From Myxococcus flavus (GTDB lineage: Bacteria > Myxococcota > Myxococcia > Myxococcales > Myxococcaceae), in the NCBI RefSeq assembly GCF_050038885.1, contig NZ_CP143624.1, positions 5,580,001-5,644,000 on the forward strand: 64,000 bases of DNA, in the 5' to 3' direction. Under the pieces are notes generated by a model. It did no database searches, was not told the DNA's origin, and worked only from the letters and a program-made list of their open reading frames with translations. The position numbers and the translations under genes are program-made. How positions within the stretch are numbered: position 1 is the first letter of the stretch; each line of letters starts with the position of its first letter. Positions 42,553 to 50,671 of this stretch are shown one piece after another.

Positions 42553-43317
42553 TCAGCCCAGCCCCGCCGTCACGCGCGCCACCAGCCAGAAGGTCCCCCT
42601 CACGATGTTGCCGGGCCGCAGCCGGGGTGTCGCCTCGTCGGCCGCCGCGAGGGCGTCATAGGTGCCTCCATAGGTCTGCACGAGGGCGTGCTGGAACGGG
42701 TGACCGGTGACGCCGTTGGTGCGCACGTCCGCGGCCTCGACGTGCCCGGTGAAGTGGGCTCGGGGCTCGAAGGGCCGAGGAGGGCTGCCCTTCGACATGA
42801 GCGAGGCAGGGTCGGGGGATGAAGAACCGCGAGCCCAGCAACGCCTTTCCCGGCTTGCGCGAGGCCTCGTAGGCCGCCTTGTCCGGCCAGGCCTGCAGCG
42901 ACTCGGCGAAGGCGCACGGCGCCAGCTCCAGCACGATGCCGGTCTGGATGCACTCGCGCACGAGCACGAGGTCATCGAGCTGCGTGGCGAATGGGTAGAG
43001 GACGTGGCCTTCGGCGTCCACCAGCTCGGCCTCCAGCGGGTCGCAATAGCGGCAGCTCTTGTGGGCGGCAAAGCCGGTGGCGCGGACCCGCAGGCGCGAC
43101 TCCGCTTGGAAGCCCGGGGTGGCGCACTGCACCTCGCCCGCGTGGTTGAAGACGAAGCTGTAGCTCGCACCCGAAGCGTCGGACCACACCTTACCTTCAA
43201 CTCGTGGTCGCGCGTCGTGCCCGCGGTCGAGGTGTGCTCCAGCAGGGAATCCATAACGTGCCCGAAGGCCGCATTGTCGTTGGCGTGGATTCCGATGCAG
43301 GCGATGTGGCTTGTCAT
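42553..43317 (-). pseudogene. Unknown protein with two compensating frameshifts
   Basis: The frame starts MTSHIACIGIHANDNAAFGH. Near 43195 adding one G restores the path to GKVWSDASGASYSFVFNHAG and CRYCDPLEAELVDAEGHVLY. Near 42814-42818 removing one G from a run returns to the first frame, ending VRGTFWLVARVTAGLG. The joined product is about 255 residues, with a CRYC pair and no recognised domain. Because both lesions are small homopolymer-type changes and the second restores frame, the gene is probably intact in the organism. It overlaps the upstream small gene as ATGA. Confidence 0.55.
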
Positions 43318-43670
43318 CCACCGATGGTAGCACGCGCGTATTGCTTTCCCGCGCCGCGCACCTCGTCCAGGGCGCTCAGGTCGACCAGGCCCTGGATGCA
43401 GGCGTCGGGGATGAAGCCCGGCCCCTTCGCGTGGGCCGCGGCGGTGGCGAGCGCGGAGGGCACCAGGGCTCGGTCGGGCTCCATGCGGGAGAAGGCATCC
43501 TGGAGGAAATTGGCGGGTAGGGGCTTGCGGGGGAGCCGGGCGAAGGCGGCGTTTACGGTGTTCCCCGGCCCAAGGTTGAAACCTGTGGGCTTGGCCCCCC
43601 GGCGGAGAGGGTAAGAAGGTTGGATGTGAATCGCCTGAAGCAGGACGAGCAGCAGCCCTCCCAGCCGCAT
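43314..43670 (-). CDS. Small exported protein of unknown function
   Basis: The 118-residue protein starts MRLGGLLLVLLQAIHIQPSY, a plausible signal peptide. The mature part contains GFNLGPGNTVNAAFARLP, MEPDRALVPSALATAAAHAK and FIPDACIQGLVDLSALDEVR. No family was recognised. Its stop overlaps the start of the following gene (ATGA), so the two form an operon. A dispersed-repeat copy lies about 170 bases upstream. Confidence 0.55.
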   Translation of the reverse strand: MRLGGLLLVLLQAIHIQPSYPLRRGAKPTGFNLGPGNTVNAAFARLPRKPLPANFLQDAFSRMEPDRALVPSALATAAAHAKGPGFIPDACIQGLVDLSALDEVRGAGKQYARATIGG

Positions 43671-43840
43671 TTTTCGAGGCCCACCGAAACCGCGCCTGAC
43701 GGCGAGCGCCCCCAGCCCGTGCAAGGGGCCGACAGGCCCGGAGCAACCGGCTTGCCCTTGCAGGAGCGAGGACGCGAGCCACACTCCGCACACGAGGAGG
43801 GGCCTGCTGCCGAGGTACCGGAGGTGCGAGTGCGGCCGGG

Positions 43841-43899
43841 GCGCCTCGCTCACTCGCCTTGACGCACGCAATGACGCAGCGACCGAATTTTGGGTAGGC
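43841..43899 (+). repeat. Dispersed intergenic repeat, copy b
   Basis: The left box GCGCCTCGCTCACTCGCCTT is joined directly to a core identical to copy a over the last 28 bases (ATGACGCAGCGACCGAAT, then TTTGGGTAGG). It is the only copy outside the first 13 kb. It lies 5' of the minus-strand gene starting at 43670. Sequence 43900-44098 holds no convincing gene. Confidence 0.75.
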
Positions 43900-44098
43900 A
43901 CACCTTCACGAGGAGGCACTCCTCCTCTGGGGCATATGGCGGCTGAAACGCGCGGGCAGTGGCGAACGGCAGCGAGACCTCCTCGCCGGTCGGGCTGCTT
44001 GCTGGGGCCTGTACGTGCTCGCCAACGACGATGGCTTTGGACCGTCGATGGCCTGGAAGCTGCGGTCGGCGAAGTCGACGGCCTCGGGTATCGTCACC

Positions 44099-44122
44099 GA
44101 GCGGCCTCCGTAAAGGCCGCTC
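44099..44122 (-). terminator. Hairpin terminator downstream of the nuclease gene
   Basis: GAGCGGCCT and AGGCCGCTC pair across a 6-base loop. It lies 41 bases beyond the stop of the minus-strand DNase I-like gene. There is no clear T-tract. Confidence 0.5.
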
Positions 44123-44163
44123 CCGCAGAAGAGCCGAAGCCGTGATGACCTCAAGGGCCTCGC

Positions 44164-45015
44164 TTAGTTGATCTCGAACTCTATCGGATAGTGGTCGCTC
44201 ACCAACCTCATTGCTTCCGGGGACAGATTGAACTTGGTGTCCAGGTATACGGTGCGACCCTTCGCGGCCTGCGTGCGCAGCTTATCGCCTGCCACGACAG
44301 CTCGGTCATAAGGGCAGCTCGCCTTGCCGACAGAGGAATTGGTGTCGTCCCCGATGAGCCAGGTGAACCGAGCGTCCGAACGCAGGGGGTTCGTCTCCCA
44401 GTGTTTCTTGGCAAAGTAACTACAGCCCGCTTGCCAGTCTCCCATGAGGATGCCGTTCTTGAGATTCCAGCGCTTTACGGCGTCGTCGTAGACCTTGACC
44501 AGGGCGCCAATTTCTGCGACCGCCGCCGAAGACTCCGCGTGGAGCGGAACGACGAAGAAATGCTTCACGGTCGCCTGGGTGGTGTTGAACCTGACGACGA
44601 ACGGTTCGCGCGCGAATAGGTCGGCTGAATCGGCATAGTGGTAGCTGTCGACCACCTTGAGCGCACTCTTCTTGTAAATAAATGCGTATTGCTCCGTCAT
44701 GTTCGCCCGACCCAGACGATTGCTCACGAGAATGCTGTATGCGTTGCCCGTCGCAGCGTTGAGCTGCTTCATGAGGGCTGTCGTCGCGATGTCGGTCGGA
44801 TCTCTGATTTCCTGTACGAGGATGAGGTCGTACTGCTTGACGGTATCCACGATGACCTTCATGACGTCCGCGTTCATCGCCTTTTTCTGGCCGAAAAGCT
44901 GAATATTCCAGCTCGCTACTTTTATGGCAGCCGAAGCTTCCCGAGCCCATGTCATCGGGCCTGCGATGAATAATATTGCGACGAAGGTGCGTGTGATGGG
45001 CTTCAGTGCAAACAT
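44164..45015 (-). CDS. Secreted DNase I-like endonuclease/exonuclease/phosphatase-family protein
   Basis: The 283-residue protein starts MFALKPITRTFVAILFIAGP with a signal peptide ending near ASA. The EEP-fold motifs are present in order: SWNIQLFGQKK, LVQEIRDP (metal Glu), FFVVPLHAES (His), GILMGDWQAGCSY (Asp-x-Asn/Gln site), and LVSDHYPIEFEI (Asp-His pair). It most resembles DNase I-type secreted nucleases; the GDWQAG site has Trp-Gln where DNase I has Asp-Asn-type residues, but the catalytic His residues are kept. It is noticeably lower in GC than its neighbours, suggesting transfer. A predatory or nutrient role fits a myxobacterium (inference). Confidence 0.85.
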   Translation of the reverse strand: MFALKPITRTFVAILFIAGPMTWAREASAAIKVASWNIQLFGQKKAMNADVMKVIVDTVKQYDLILVQEIRDPTDIATTALMKQLNAATGNAYSILVSNRLGRANMTEQYAFIYKKSALKVVDSYHYADSADLFAREPFVVRFNTTQATVKHFFVVPLHAESSAAVAEIGALVKVYDDAVKRWNLKNGILMGDWQAGCSYFAKKHWETNPLRSDARFTWLIGDDTNSSVGKASCPYDRAVVAGDKLRTQAAKGRTVYLDTKFNLSPEAMRLVSDHYPIEFEIN

Positions 45016-45137
45016 GCTATTTCGTCCTTTCAGCGCCCCTGCCGCAGGAACGCTCGGATTGGAAGTATACGCTCGCACCGCGGATTCCTCGCAGCACATT
45101 GACGAAGGAGGAAGGCATCGCTGATGGCTCAAGGAGC

Positions 45138-45676
45138 TCACACGCGTTCCAACCCAGTCCCTTGCCTCCACACATAGTCCACCGGCACGGGCAGGCGCAG
45201 CTCGCCCCGCCGTGCCTTCGCGAGCGCTGCGTCCACCATGCGGCGGCGGATGACCGTGAGCTCGAATTCGCTCATGGTGCCCTTCAGGCTGAGCAGCAGG
45301 CCGTCATTGGGGGGACTCGGGTCATACACCCCTTCCTCGTCCACGACGCGCGCCTGCACCATGCCACACAGCTCCAGCAGGTGGTGCCAGTCACGGCCGT
45401 TGCGCGCTAGGCGCGAAGCCTCCAGGCAGAAGCCGGCACCGACGCTGCCTTGGCGCAGCTGCGCAACGAGCGACTCGAAGCCGGGCCGTGCGACGGCACC
45501 GCTCGCCGGGCGGCCGAGGTCATCATCAAGGGTGGCGACGTCCTTGAAGCCGTCGGCGCGCGCCAGGTCGGCCAACGCATACTACCGCCGCTGGCGCTCT
45601 GGGTGCCCGTGGACTGGCGCACATCGATGAGTGCTCGGCGCTCGAGGACGCTCGGGGGAAGCTCAGAGCGGCTCAT
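45138..45676 (-). pseudogene. Serine recombinase (resolvase domain) remnant
   Basis: The beginning reads MSRSELPPSVLERRALIDVR and QSTGTQ, with the catalytic-Ser strand as VRQS. In the alternative frame the sequence continues RRQ-like TAG then YALADLARADGFKDV. The codon expected to be CAG is a TAG stop, and a frameshift accompanies it. The later part is well preserved (FCLEASRLARNGRDWHHLLE, LCGMVQ, SLKGTMSEFELTVIRRRMVD). The recombinase and zinc-ribbon domains of large serine recombinases are missing. Unlike most breaks in this window this is a real nonsense mutation. Confidence 0.75.
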
Positions 45677-45964
45677 CGCCGGCCTTCCTTTTGAAGCGCA
45701 TCAGACGGCGGCGACATGGGGGCTCAGCGGATGAGCGCGACGACCACGCTGCGCACGCGCATGGGGCTGCTCACCGCACGCCGACCGTCGGTCGGTTGCA
45801 CATGCACGCCAGGGTCCACGGCGGCGGCTCCTCACTCAACACCCTTCGGCACGTTGTTCGCCGAACGGATACGGATGGAGATGGCCGCATAACCCACCGA
45901 AAGTTCTGAGCTTGGCCTTGCAATCCGCTGGACTGAGTGCCTGGGCAGCCCCAAGATTCCGAGG

Positions 45965-46513
45965 ATGGATGACGAGTTGCCATCTGCTGACCTTGTTCGA
46001 CGCTTGGCCACGGGCTCGCAGTTGGAGTGCATCGAAGCCGCGAAGGAACTCGCCCGCAGGAAGGAGCGTACGGTACTTTCCGAAGTGACCAACATCCTGC
46101 AGCGAGGCGAATACGGGCATGGACGGGAGATGGCCGCGTGGTTGCTCGGGGAACTGAGTCCAGGCACGGCCCTCACCCTCGATGCGCTCCACGCAACCAT
46201 CATTGACCCGGCCGCGACCGAGAGCCTGCGAGGCCAGGCCATCGAGTCGCTGGGCAATCAGGTTAGTCACCTGAAGGGGGGCGACGTTTACGAGCGCGCC
46301 GCTGATGTCCTCATCCCCCTCCTGCAACATCCGTCTGTAGAGATCCTCTACAACGCCGTCTTCGCGCTTGGGACGATGCGCTGCCGTCGCGCTCGCCCGG
46401 AGTTGGTGCGACTCGCTGCGCAGGACCGCCGCACGTACAAGGGGCTGGAAACGATAGGCCAGAATGCTCAGTTCGCAATCGAATGCATCGACTACGAACC
46501 GCATGGACGCTGA
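45965..46513 (+). CDS. HEAT-repeat protein
   Basis: The 182-residue protein starts MDDELPSADLVRRLATGSQL and is built of four to five HEAT-like helical pairs (CIEAAKELARRKERTVLSEV, REMAAWLLGELSPGTALTLD, SLRGQAIESLGNQVSHLKGG, ILYNAVFALGTMRCRRARPE). There are no catalytic residues, signal or membrane segment. It probably acts as a protein-protein scaffold; partner unknown. The region before it (45677-45964) shows nothing recognisable. Confidence 0.75.
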   Translation: MDDELPSADLVRRLATGSQLECIEAAKELARRKERTVLSEVTNILQRGEYGHGREMAAWLLGELSPGTALTLDALHATIIDPAATESLRGQAIESLGNQVSHLKGGDVYERAADVLIPLLQHPSVEILYNAVFALGTMRCRRARPELVRLAAQDRRTYKGLETIGQNAQFAIECIDYEPHGR

Positions 46514-47068
46514 AAGCAGCTTTTCGGGGCGGGCTGCGCTACGTGCCAGCACTGGGAATGAACGTCACGCGCTCTACCTCGACCAAAGAGCCAATCAGGT
46601 TCTCGCAGCGCAGATCGGCTGGGCTTGATTGAAGTGGTGTGGAGGTGCATCGGTGTCGAAACGCTCGCTCGTCCCAGCTTCGCCCAACGGATAGGGGCGC
46701 CCCGACGAAACCGGTGAGCGTCAAGGTTGTTGCCACGTGAGAGGGTTCAGCCGCTGCGCTTCATCTCTTCCACTACCGGGGGGAGGTTCGGAGAGGGGCG
46801 AGACTGACAAGGGCCAAGGCAAGCCGGGAGCTCTCGAGTGAGGAGCGCGCGGAGCTTGCCGGGCTGCATTCTCTGCCTGGAGTCCCTATCCAGGGCATGC
46901 GCCGAGGGGGAGACGAACGGATCGGCGGGGACAGAACCGTGGCGGTCGAGACGCGCGGCCGAGACAATCTGAGAGTCGTCTCGGAGAGTCGGTGCCGCGC
47001 GACGAAATCGTGAGTGTCCGGTAAATGCGAGCCGCGATTCGCTCTCGGTTACTAACCGTGCAATACAA
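46514..47068. other. Gene-poor interval
   Basis: Several short frames on both strands show no family resemblance. No promoter or repeat was recognised apart from the hairpin that follows at 47069. Confidence 0.4.
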
Positions 47069-47096
47069 AAGGGCCCTACCGATCTGTAGGGCCCTT
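47069..47096. terminator. Intrinsic-type terminator hairpin, copy 1 of a near-identical pair
   Basis: AAGGGCCCTAC and GTAGGGCCCTT pair over 11 bases around CGATCT, preceded by AAAA and followed by CGCTCAGCTC. A near-identical hairpin with the same CAGCTC flank lies at 56748-56775. The symmetry with A and T edges allows function in both directions. It sits between the plus-strand HEAT gene and the minus-strand DUF1552 operon. Confidence 0.75.
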
Positions 47097-47314
47097 CGCT
47101 CAGCTCCCCGAATGAAGCCCTGCGCGAACTCATCCTTGGCTTTTCGAATCCAGGGCAGGCACAGGAGGGGCAAGAATGACTGAGATGCGAAGATTCGTAA
47201 CGCTTCGCTGTGCTCTGACCCGGTGCGCTTGCCCCCGCTCCACGGACAGCGTGGCCACGCTGCCTGAACGACCTGCTCCAGCGCCGAACACTGGAGCAGG
47301 TCGCAATCGTCCAC

Positions 47315-48739
47315 TCAGGCGATGAGCTCGGAGAGCACGCCCTTGGGTAGCGCCGGGTCGCCGAAGTCGTCCAGGTACCCGCCGGCCGCGTTCCTCAGCC
47401 CCACGGCGGTGCCAATCGTGTTCAGCATCCGGTTGTGGTTGGGATTGCCGCCGCCCGACGCCTCGACGTAGACGCCCTGCTTGAGGAAGCCATTGCAGCT
47501 CCCCGCCAGGACGAAGGGCACATTGCGCGCCGAGTGAGCCGGCCCGTTGCCCAGGTCGTTGTACCAGACAGCCACGCCGTGCTCGATGAGTCGCTTCCCG
47601 TCCGGCATCTGGTAGGCCACCAGCCGGTCCAGGAGGTGCTTGAAGGCGCTCGCGAACTGCACGTCCACGTGGTGGTGCAGCAGGTCCGAACCGGTGATGA
47701 TGCCGCCGCTGGAGTCGTGCGACGAGCGACGGTGGGACACGTAATGGAAGTTCTCCATCAACTGCCCCGTGTCCGGGTTGCGGTAGCGCGTGTCGCCGTC
47801 GTTGCCGTTGCCCACCTGGATGACGGCCGCGCGGTTGGTGCCGCACGCCATGGCCATCACGGCGATGTCCATGTGCAGCCTGGCGGTGGCGAGCACCTCG
47901 GTGCCGTCCGTGCTGTCATAGCCGGGCGCCTGCTGCTGGAGGATGAGCTCCTGGTCCGCGCGCATGCGGCAGCTCAGGGCGACCTCCAGGTCCCGGACGT
48001 TGGACAGGTGCAGGTCCAAGCGCTGATGGTCGGACGCGCTCAGCTCGGGACGCCGCTGGAGCGCCTGGAGCTGGGCCTTCACCAGGTCGTTCACGCTGCG
48101 CTGCCGGACGAGGAGCTGCTCGCGCGCCTCGGGAGTCAGTCCTCCCGGGCCGCCAATCATCGTCTGGTACGCATTCCACGGGTCATGCAGCGCGGCCCGG
48201 CGCACGTTGCTGCTCCGGTAGGAGAGGCAGGGCCCCCCGAGCCAGCCGCCACGCCGGCCCGCGTAGAAGACGAGCGAGTCACGCTGCTGCGGATTGAGCT
48301 CGCGGCCGATGCGGTTGTCGATGGACTCGCCTCCGGACTCGGAGTCGCCGCCCGCGCCCTCCACCACGGGGCCCCGCGCGGTCAGCCCCTGCATGGCGCC
48401 GCGGGCGTGGCCGTCCCCGTAGTTGTAGTCCTTCATGTTGACGTTGCGCACCACCAGCAGGTGCGCGCGGTGGTCATTGAGCACGCCCACGGCCCGCCCG
48501 GCGATGCTCTCCTCGGTGAGCGCACCCAGGGTGCGCGGCCAGAAGCGCTCCGGCTCCGCGCCGAGCTCCGACGTCGTCTGGGCCGAGGCGACGCCGTTGG
48601 CCTGCCGGAAGAAGATGGCGTACGGCAGCACCCCCGGGTCCGCCGCGCGGGCGGTCCTCGGCATCAGCCCCTCGAGAAACGGCAGGCTCAGCATCGTCCC
48701 GCCCAGGCCCTTCAACACCATCCGGCGACTCAGCTTCAT
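47315..48739 (-). CDS. DUF1552 secreted protein with Tat signal
   Basis: The 474-residue protein begins MKLSRRMVLKGLGGTMLSLP, a twin-arginine signal (SRRMVLK) with cleavage after ARAA. The DUF1552 body includes YAIFFRQANGVA, RNVNMKDYNYGDGHARG and VWYNDLGNGPAHSARNVPFV. His-rich segments (HRRSSHDS, LLHHHVD) suggest metal binding. Members of this family are paired with DUF1592-type proteins in Planctomycetes and myxobacteria; activity is unproven. It overlaps the upstream DUF1592 gene stop as ATGA, so the pair is one operon. Confidence 0.9.
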   Translation of the reverse strand: MKLSRRMVLKGLGGTMLSLPFLEGLMPRTARAADPGVLPYAIFFRQANGVASAQTTSELGAEPERFWPRTLGALTEESIAGRAVGVLNDHRAHLLVVRNVNMKDYNYGDGHARGAMQGLTARGPVVEGAGGDSESGGESIDNRIGRELNPQQRDSLVFYAGRRGGWLGGPCLSYRSSNVRRAALHDPWNAYQTMIGGPGGLTPEAREQLLVRQRSVNDLVKAQLQALQRRPELSASDHQRLDLHLSNVRDLEVALSCRMRADQELILQQQAPGYDSTDGTEVLATARLHMDIAVMAMACGTNRAAVIQVGNGNDGDTRYRNPDTGQLMENFHYVSHRRSSHDSSGGIITGSDLLHHHVDVQFASAFKHLLDRLVAYQMPDGKRLIEHGVAVWYNDLGNGPAHSARNVPFVLAGSCNGFLKQGVYVEASGGGNPNHNRMLNTIGTAVGLRNAAGGYLDDFGDPALPKGVLSELIA

Positions 48740-50457
48740 GGCAGCTCCTCCGGGTGGCGATTCACGAAGCCCTCGCTGGTGACGACCTCCACGACGAGGT
48801 CGACGATGGACAGGTTGCCCGCCTGCGACAGCTTTCCGAGCCGCTCCACCAGCGGCTCATCCTCATGGGCGGACGGGCGCCCGTGGAGGTACTCCACCCA
48901 GTGCCGCGCGTAGCACGCATGCACCACCTCATTGGCCGCGAGTGCGTCCGCCAGGTCGAGCGCGTCGCGCACCTGCACCGTCTCTCCGAAGATGTTGGGA
49001 GACGCGCTGGCGTCCACCGGGTGTCCGTTGTCCGTGGTGCGGTAGCCGCCGATGGCGTCGTAGTTCTCGAAGGGGAAGCCGAGCGGGTTGATGAGGTTCG
49101 AGTGGCAGCTGGCGCACGCAGTCCCTGGCACTTCGGTGTGCGAGGCGACGACCTCGCGATTGGTGCGGCCCTGGGGGGCGGGGAGCGGTGGGATGTTGGC
49201 CGGCGGCGCGCCAATCTTCCGGCAGATGATGCGCTCGGACACGAAGACGCCGCGGTGGATGGGGTCCGGGTCCACCGACGTCGCGTGCGAGGCCAGGAAG
49301 CCCACCTGGGTGAGCACGCCCTTGCGCTCGCGCGAGTCCAGCGTCACGGGGACGAAGTCGGCGGTGAACGTGCCACTCAGCCCGTAGACGCGCGCCAGCT
49401 CGTCGTTGACGAAGGTGTCCGGCGAGGTGAGCAGGTCGCTGTAGCCGCCCTTGCGGGAGAAGACGACGTCCTGGACGAAGAGGCTCGTCTCCCGGGCCGC
49501 GTACTCCCCAAGGCGCTCGGACACCTGCGGGTAGCGCGTGAGGGACGGCCGGATGGCGGCGTAGCGGGGCACGTCGAAGAGGGTGCGGTGGAAGGCCTCC
49601 ACCACCTTGTTCGAGCGCGCGTCCTGGAGCATGCGCCGTGCCTGTGTGGCGACGCCCTCGCGGGAGCGCAGGGTGCCCTCGCTCGCGGCGGCGAACAGGG
49701 CGTCGTCCGGCATGGAGCTCCAGAGGCCGTAGCTCAGCCGCGAAGCCACTTCGTAGTCGTCGAGCGGCACCCGGTCCTGCACGGCCTCCGTGCTGCGCTC
49801 CACGCGGTAGAGGAAGTGGGGCGACTGGAGGAAGGCTTCGATCATCAGCCGGATGCCACCCTCGAAGGCCGGCATGTCCGCGTAGGCCTGGGGCCCCTTG
49901 CGGTACAGCGCGAGGTAGCTCTCCACCTCTTCGGACGTCAGCGGGCGCCGGTGCGCGCGCAGGCCGAAGGACTCCACGAAGGCGCGGGCGCGCTCCTCGT
50001 CGGTGGCGGCCGACGGAGGCAGCAGGCGCGCGAGCTGCGTCGCGTCCGTCGTCACCTGGCTGGCGAGCTCCGCGGCGGCGCGCTGGTAGGCGCCCCAGAG
50101 GGCCTCGTCGACGGAGAGGGCGCGCGCATCGTTGTCAAAGAGGAAGCCGCTCTGGGCGGGGTCCGCGCGGAAGGTGCCCGCCAGCGTGGTGGGCGGTGCG
50201 TCCAGCCTGAGCAGCTCCTGCACGCTGTTGGTCCACTGCACGTGCGTCAGGCGAGCCATCCGCACGGACGGGGCTGGCTTCTCGATGGCGGTGGGCGGGG
50301 GCGTACCGGGGCCCTCCGGGTTGGAGATCATTCCTTCACAGCCAGCAGCCCCGCTCAAGACCAGCCCGAGCACCACCGGGCGCCACCACCGTCCCCGCTC
50401 CGCTGGCTCTCGTGACAACCGTTGTGACCGCGTCCTCGGCACGAGCGCCTCCATCAT
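48736..50457 (-). CDS. DUF1592-family lipoprotein (DUF1587/1592/1588/1585 architecture)
   Basis: The 573-residue protein has the N-terminal signal WWRPVVLGLVLSGAAGCEG with a lipobox cysteine near residue 40. Domain landmarks in order are DUF1587-like (RMARLTHVQWTNSVQELLRL), DUF1595-like (FVESFGLRAHRRPLTSEEVE), DUF1592 (PHFLYRVERS, DDYEVASRLSYGLWSSMPDD), DUF1588 (RKGVLTQVGFLASHATSVDP, ISERIICR-like VSERIICRKI) and DUF1585 at the end. A CASCH haem-binding motif (GTACASCHSNLINPLGFPFE) is visible, indicating a cytochrome-c-like site. It is expected to be periplasmic or outer-membrane and to act with the Tat-exported DUF1552 partner. The start at 50457 was chosen from the signal peptide. Confidence 0.88.
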   Translation of the reverse strand: MMEALVPRTRSQRLSREPAERGRWWRPVVLGLVLSGAAGCEGMISNPEGPGTPPPTAIEKPAPSVRMARLTHVQWTNSVQELLRLDAPPTTLAGTFRADPAQSGFLFDNDARALSVDEALWGAYQRAAAELASQVTTDATQLARLLPPSAATDEERARAFVESFGLRAHRRPLTSEEVESYLALYRKGPQAYADMPAFEGGIRLMIEAFLQSPHFLYRVERSTEAVQDRVPLDDYEVASRLSYGLWSSMPDDALFAAASEGTLRSREGVATQARRMLQDARSNKVVEAFHRTLFDVPRYAAIRPSLTRYPQVSERLGEYAARETSLFVQDVVFSRKGGYSDLLTSPDTFVNDELARVYGLSGTFTADFVPVTLDSRERKGVLTQVGFLASHATSVDPDPIHRGVFVSERIICRKIGAPPANIPPLPAPQGRTNREVVASHTEVPGTACASCHSNLINPLGFPFENYDAIGGYRTTDNGHPVDASASPNIFGETVQVRDALDLADALAANEVVHACYARHWVEYLHGRPSAHEDEPLVERLGKLSQAGNLSIVDLVVEVVTSEGFVNRHPEELP

Positions 50458-50671
50458 TGGGAGACATACCCATCGGATGGATTGCGCGTTCCTGTCAATG
50501 TATCCGCGACTCGCACGCGCATCGGTCAAATGGCCCATGACACGGATACTGGAAAACTCGTGTCACGCGCGCATGCGTGGTTCATCAGACCCGACTTTTC
50601 GCGCGGGCCTCGCGGAAAGTGTGGAGGAGGCGCCACAGGCGTGGGGGACAGCCCCCCTCAATGCGTCAGTG

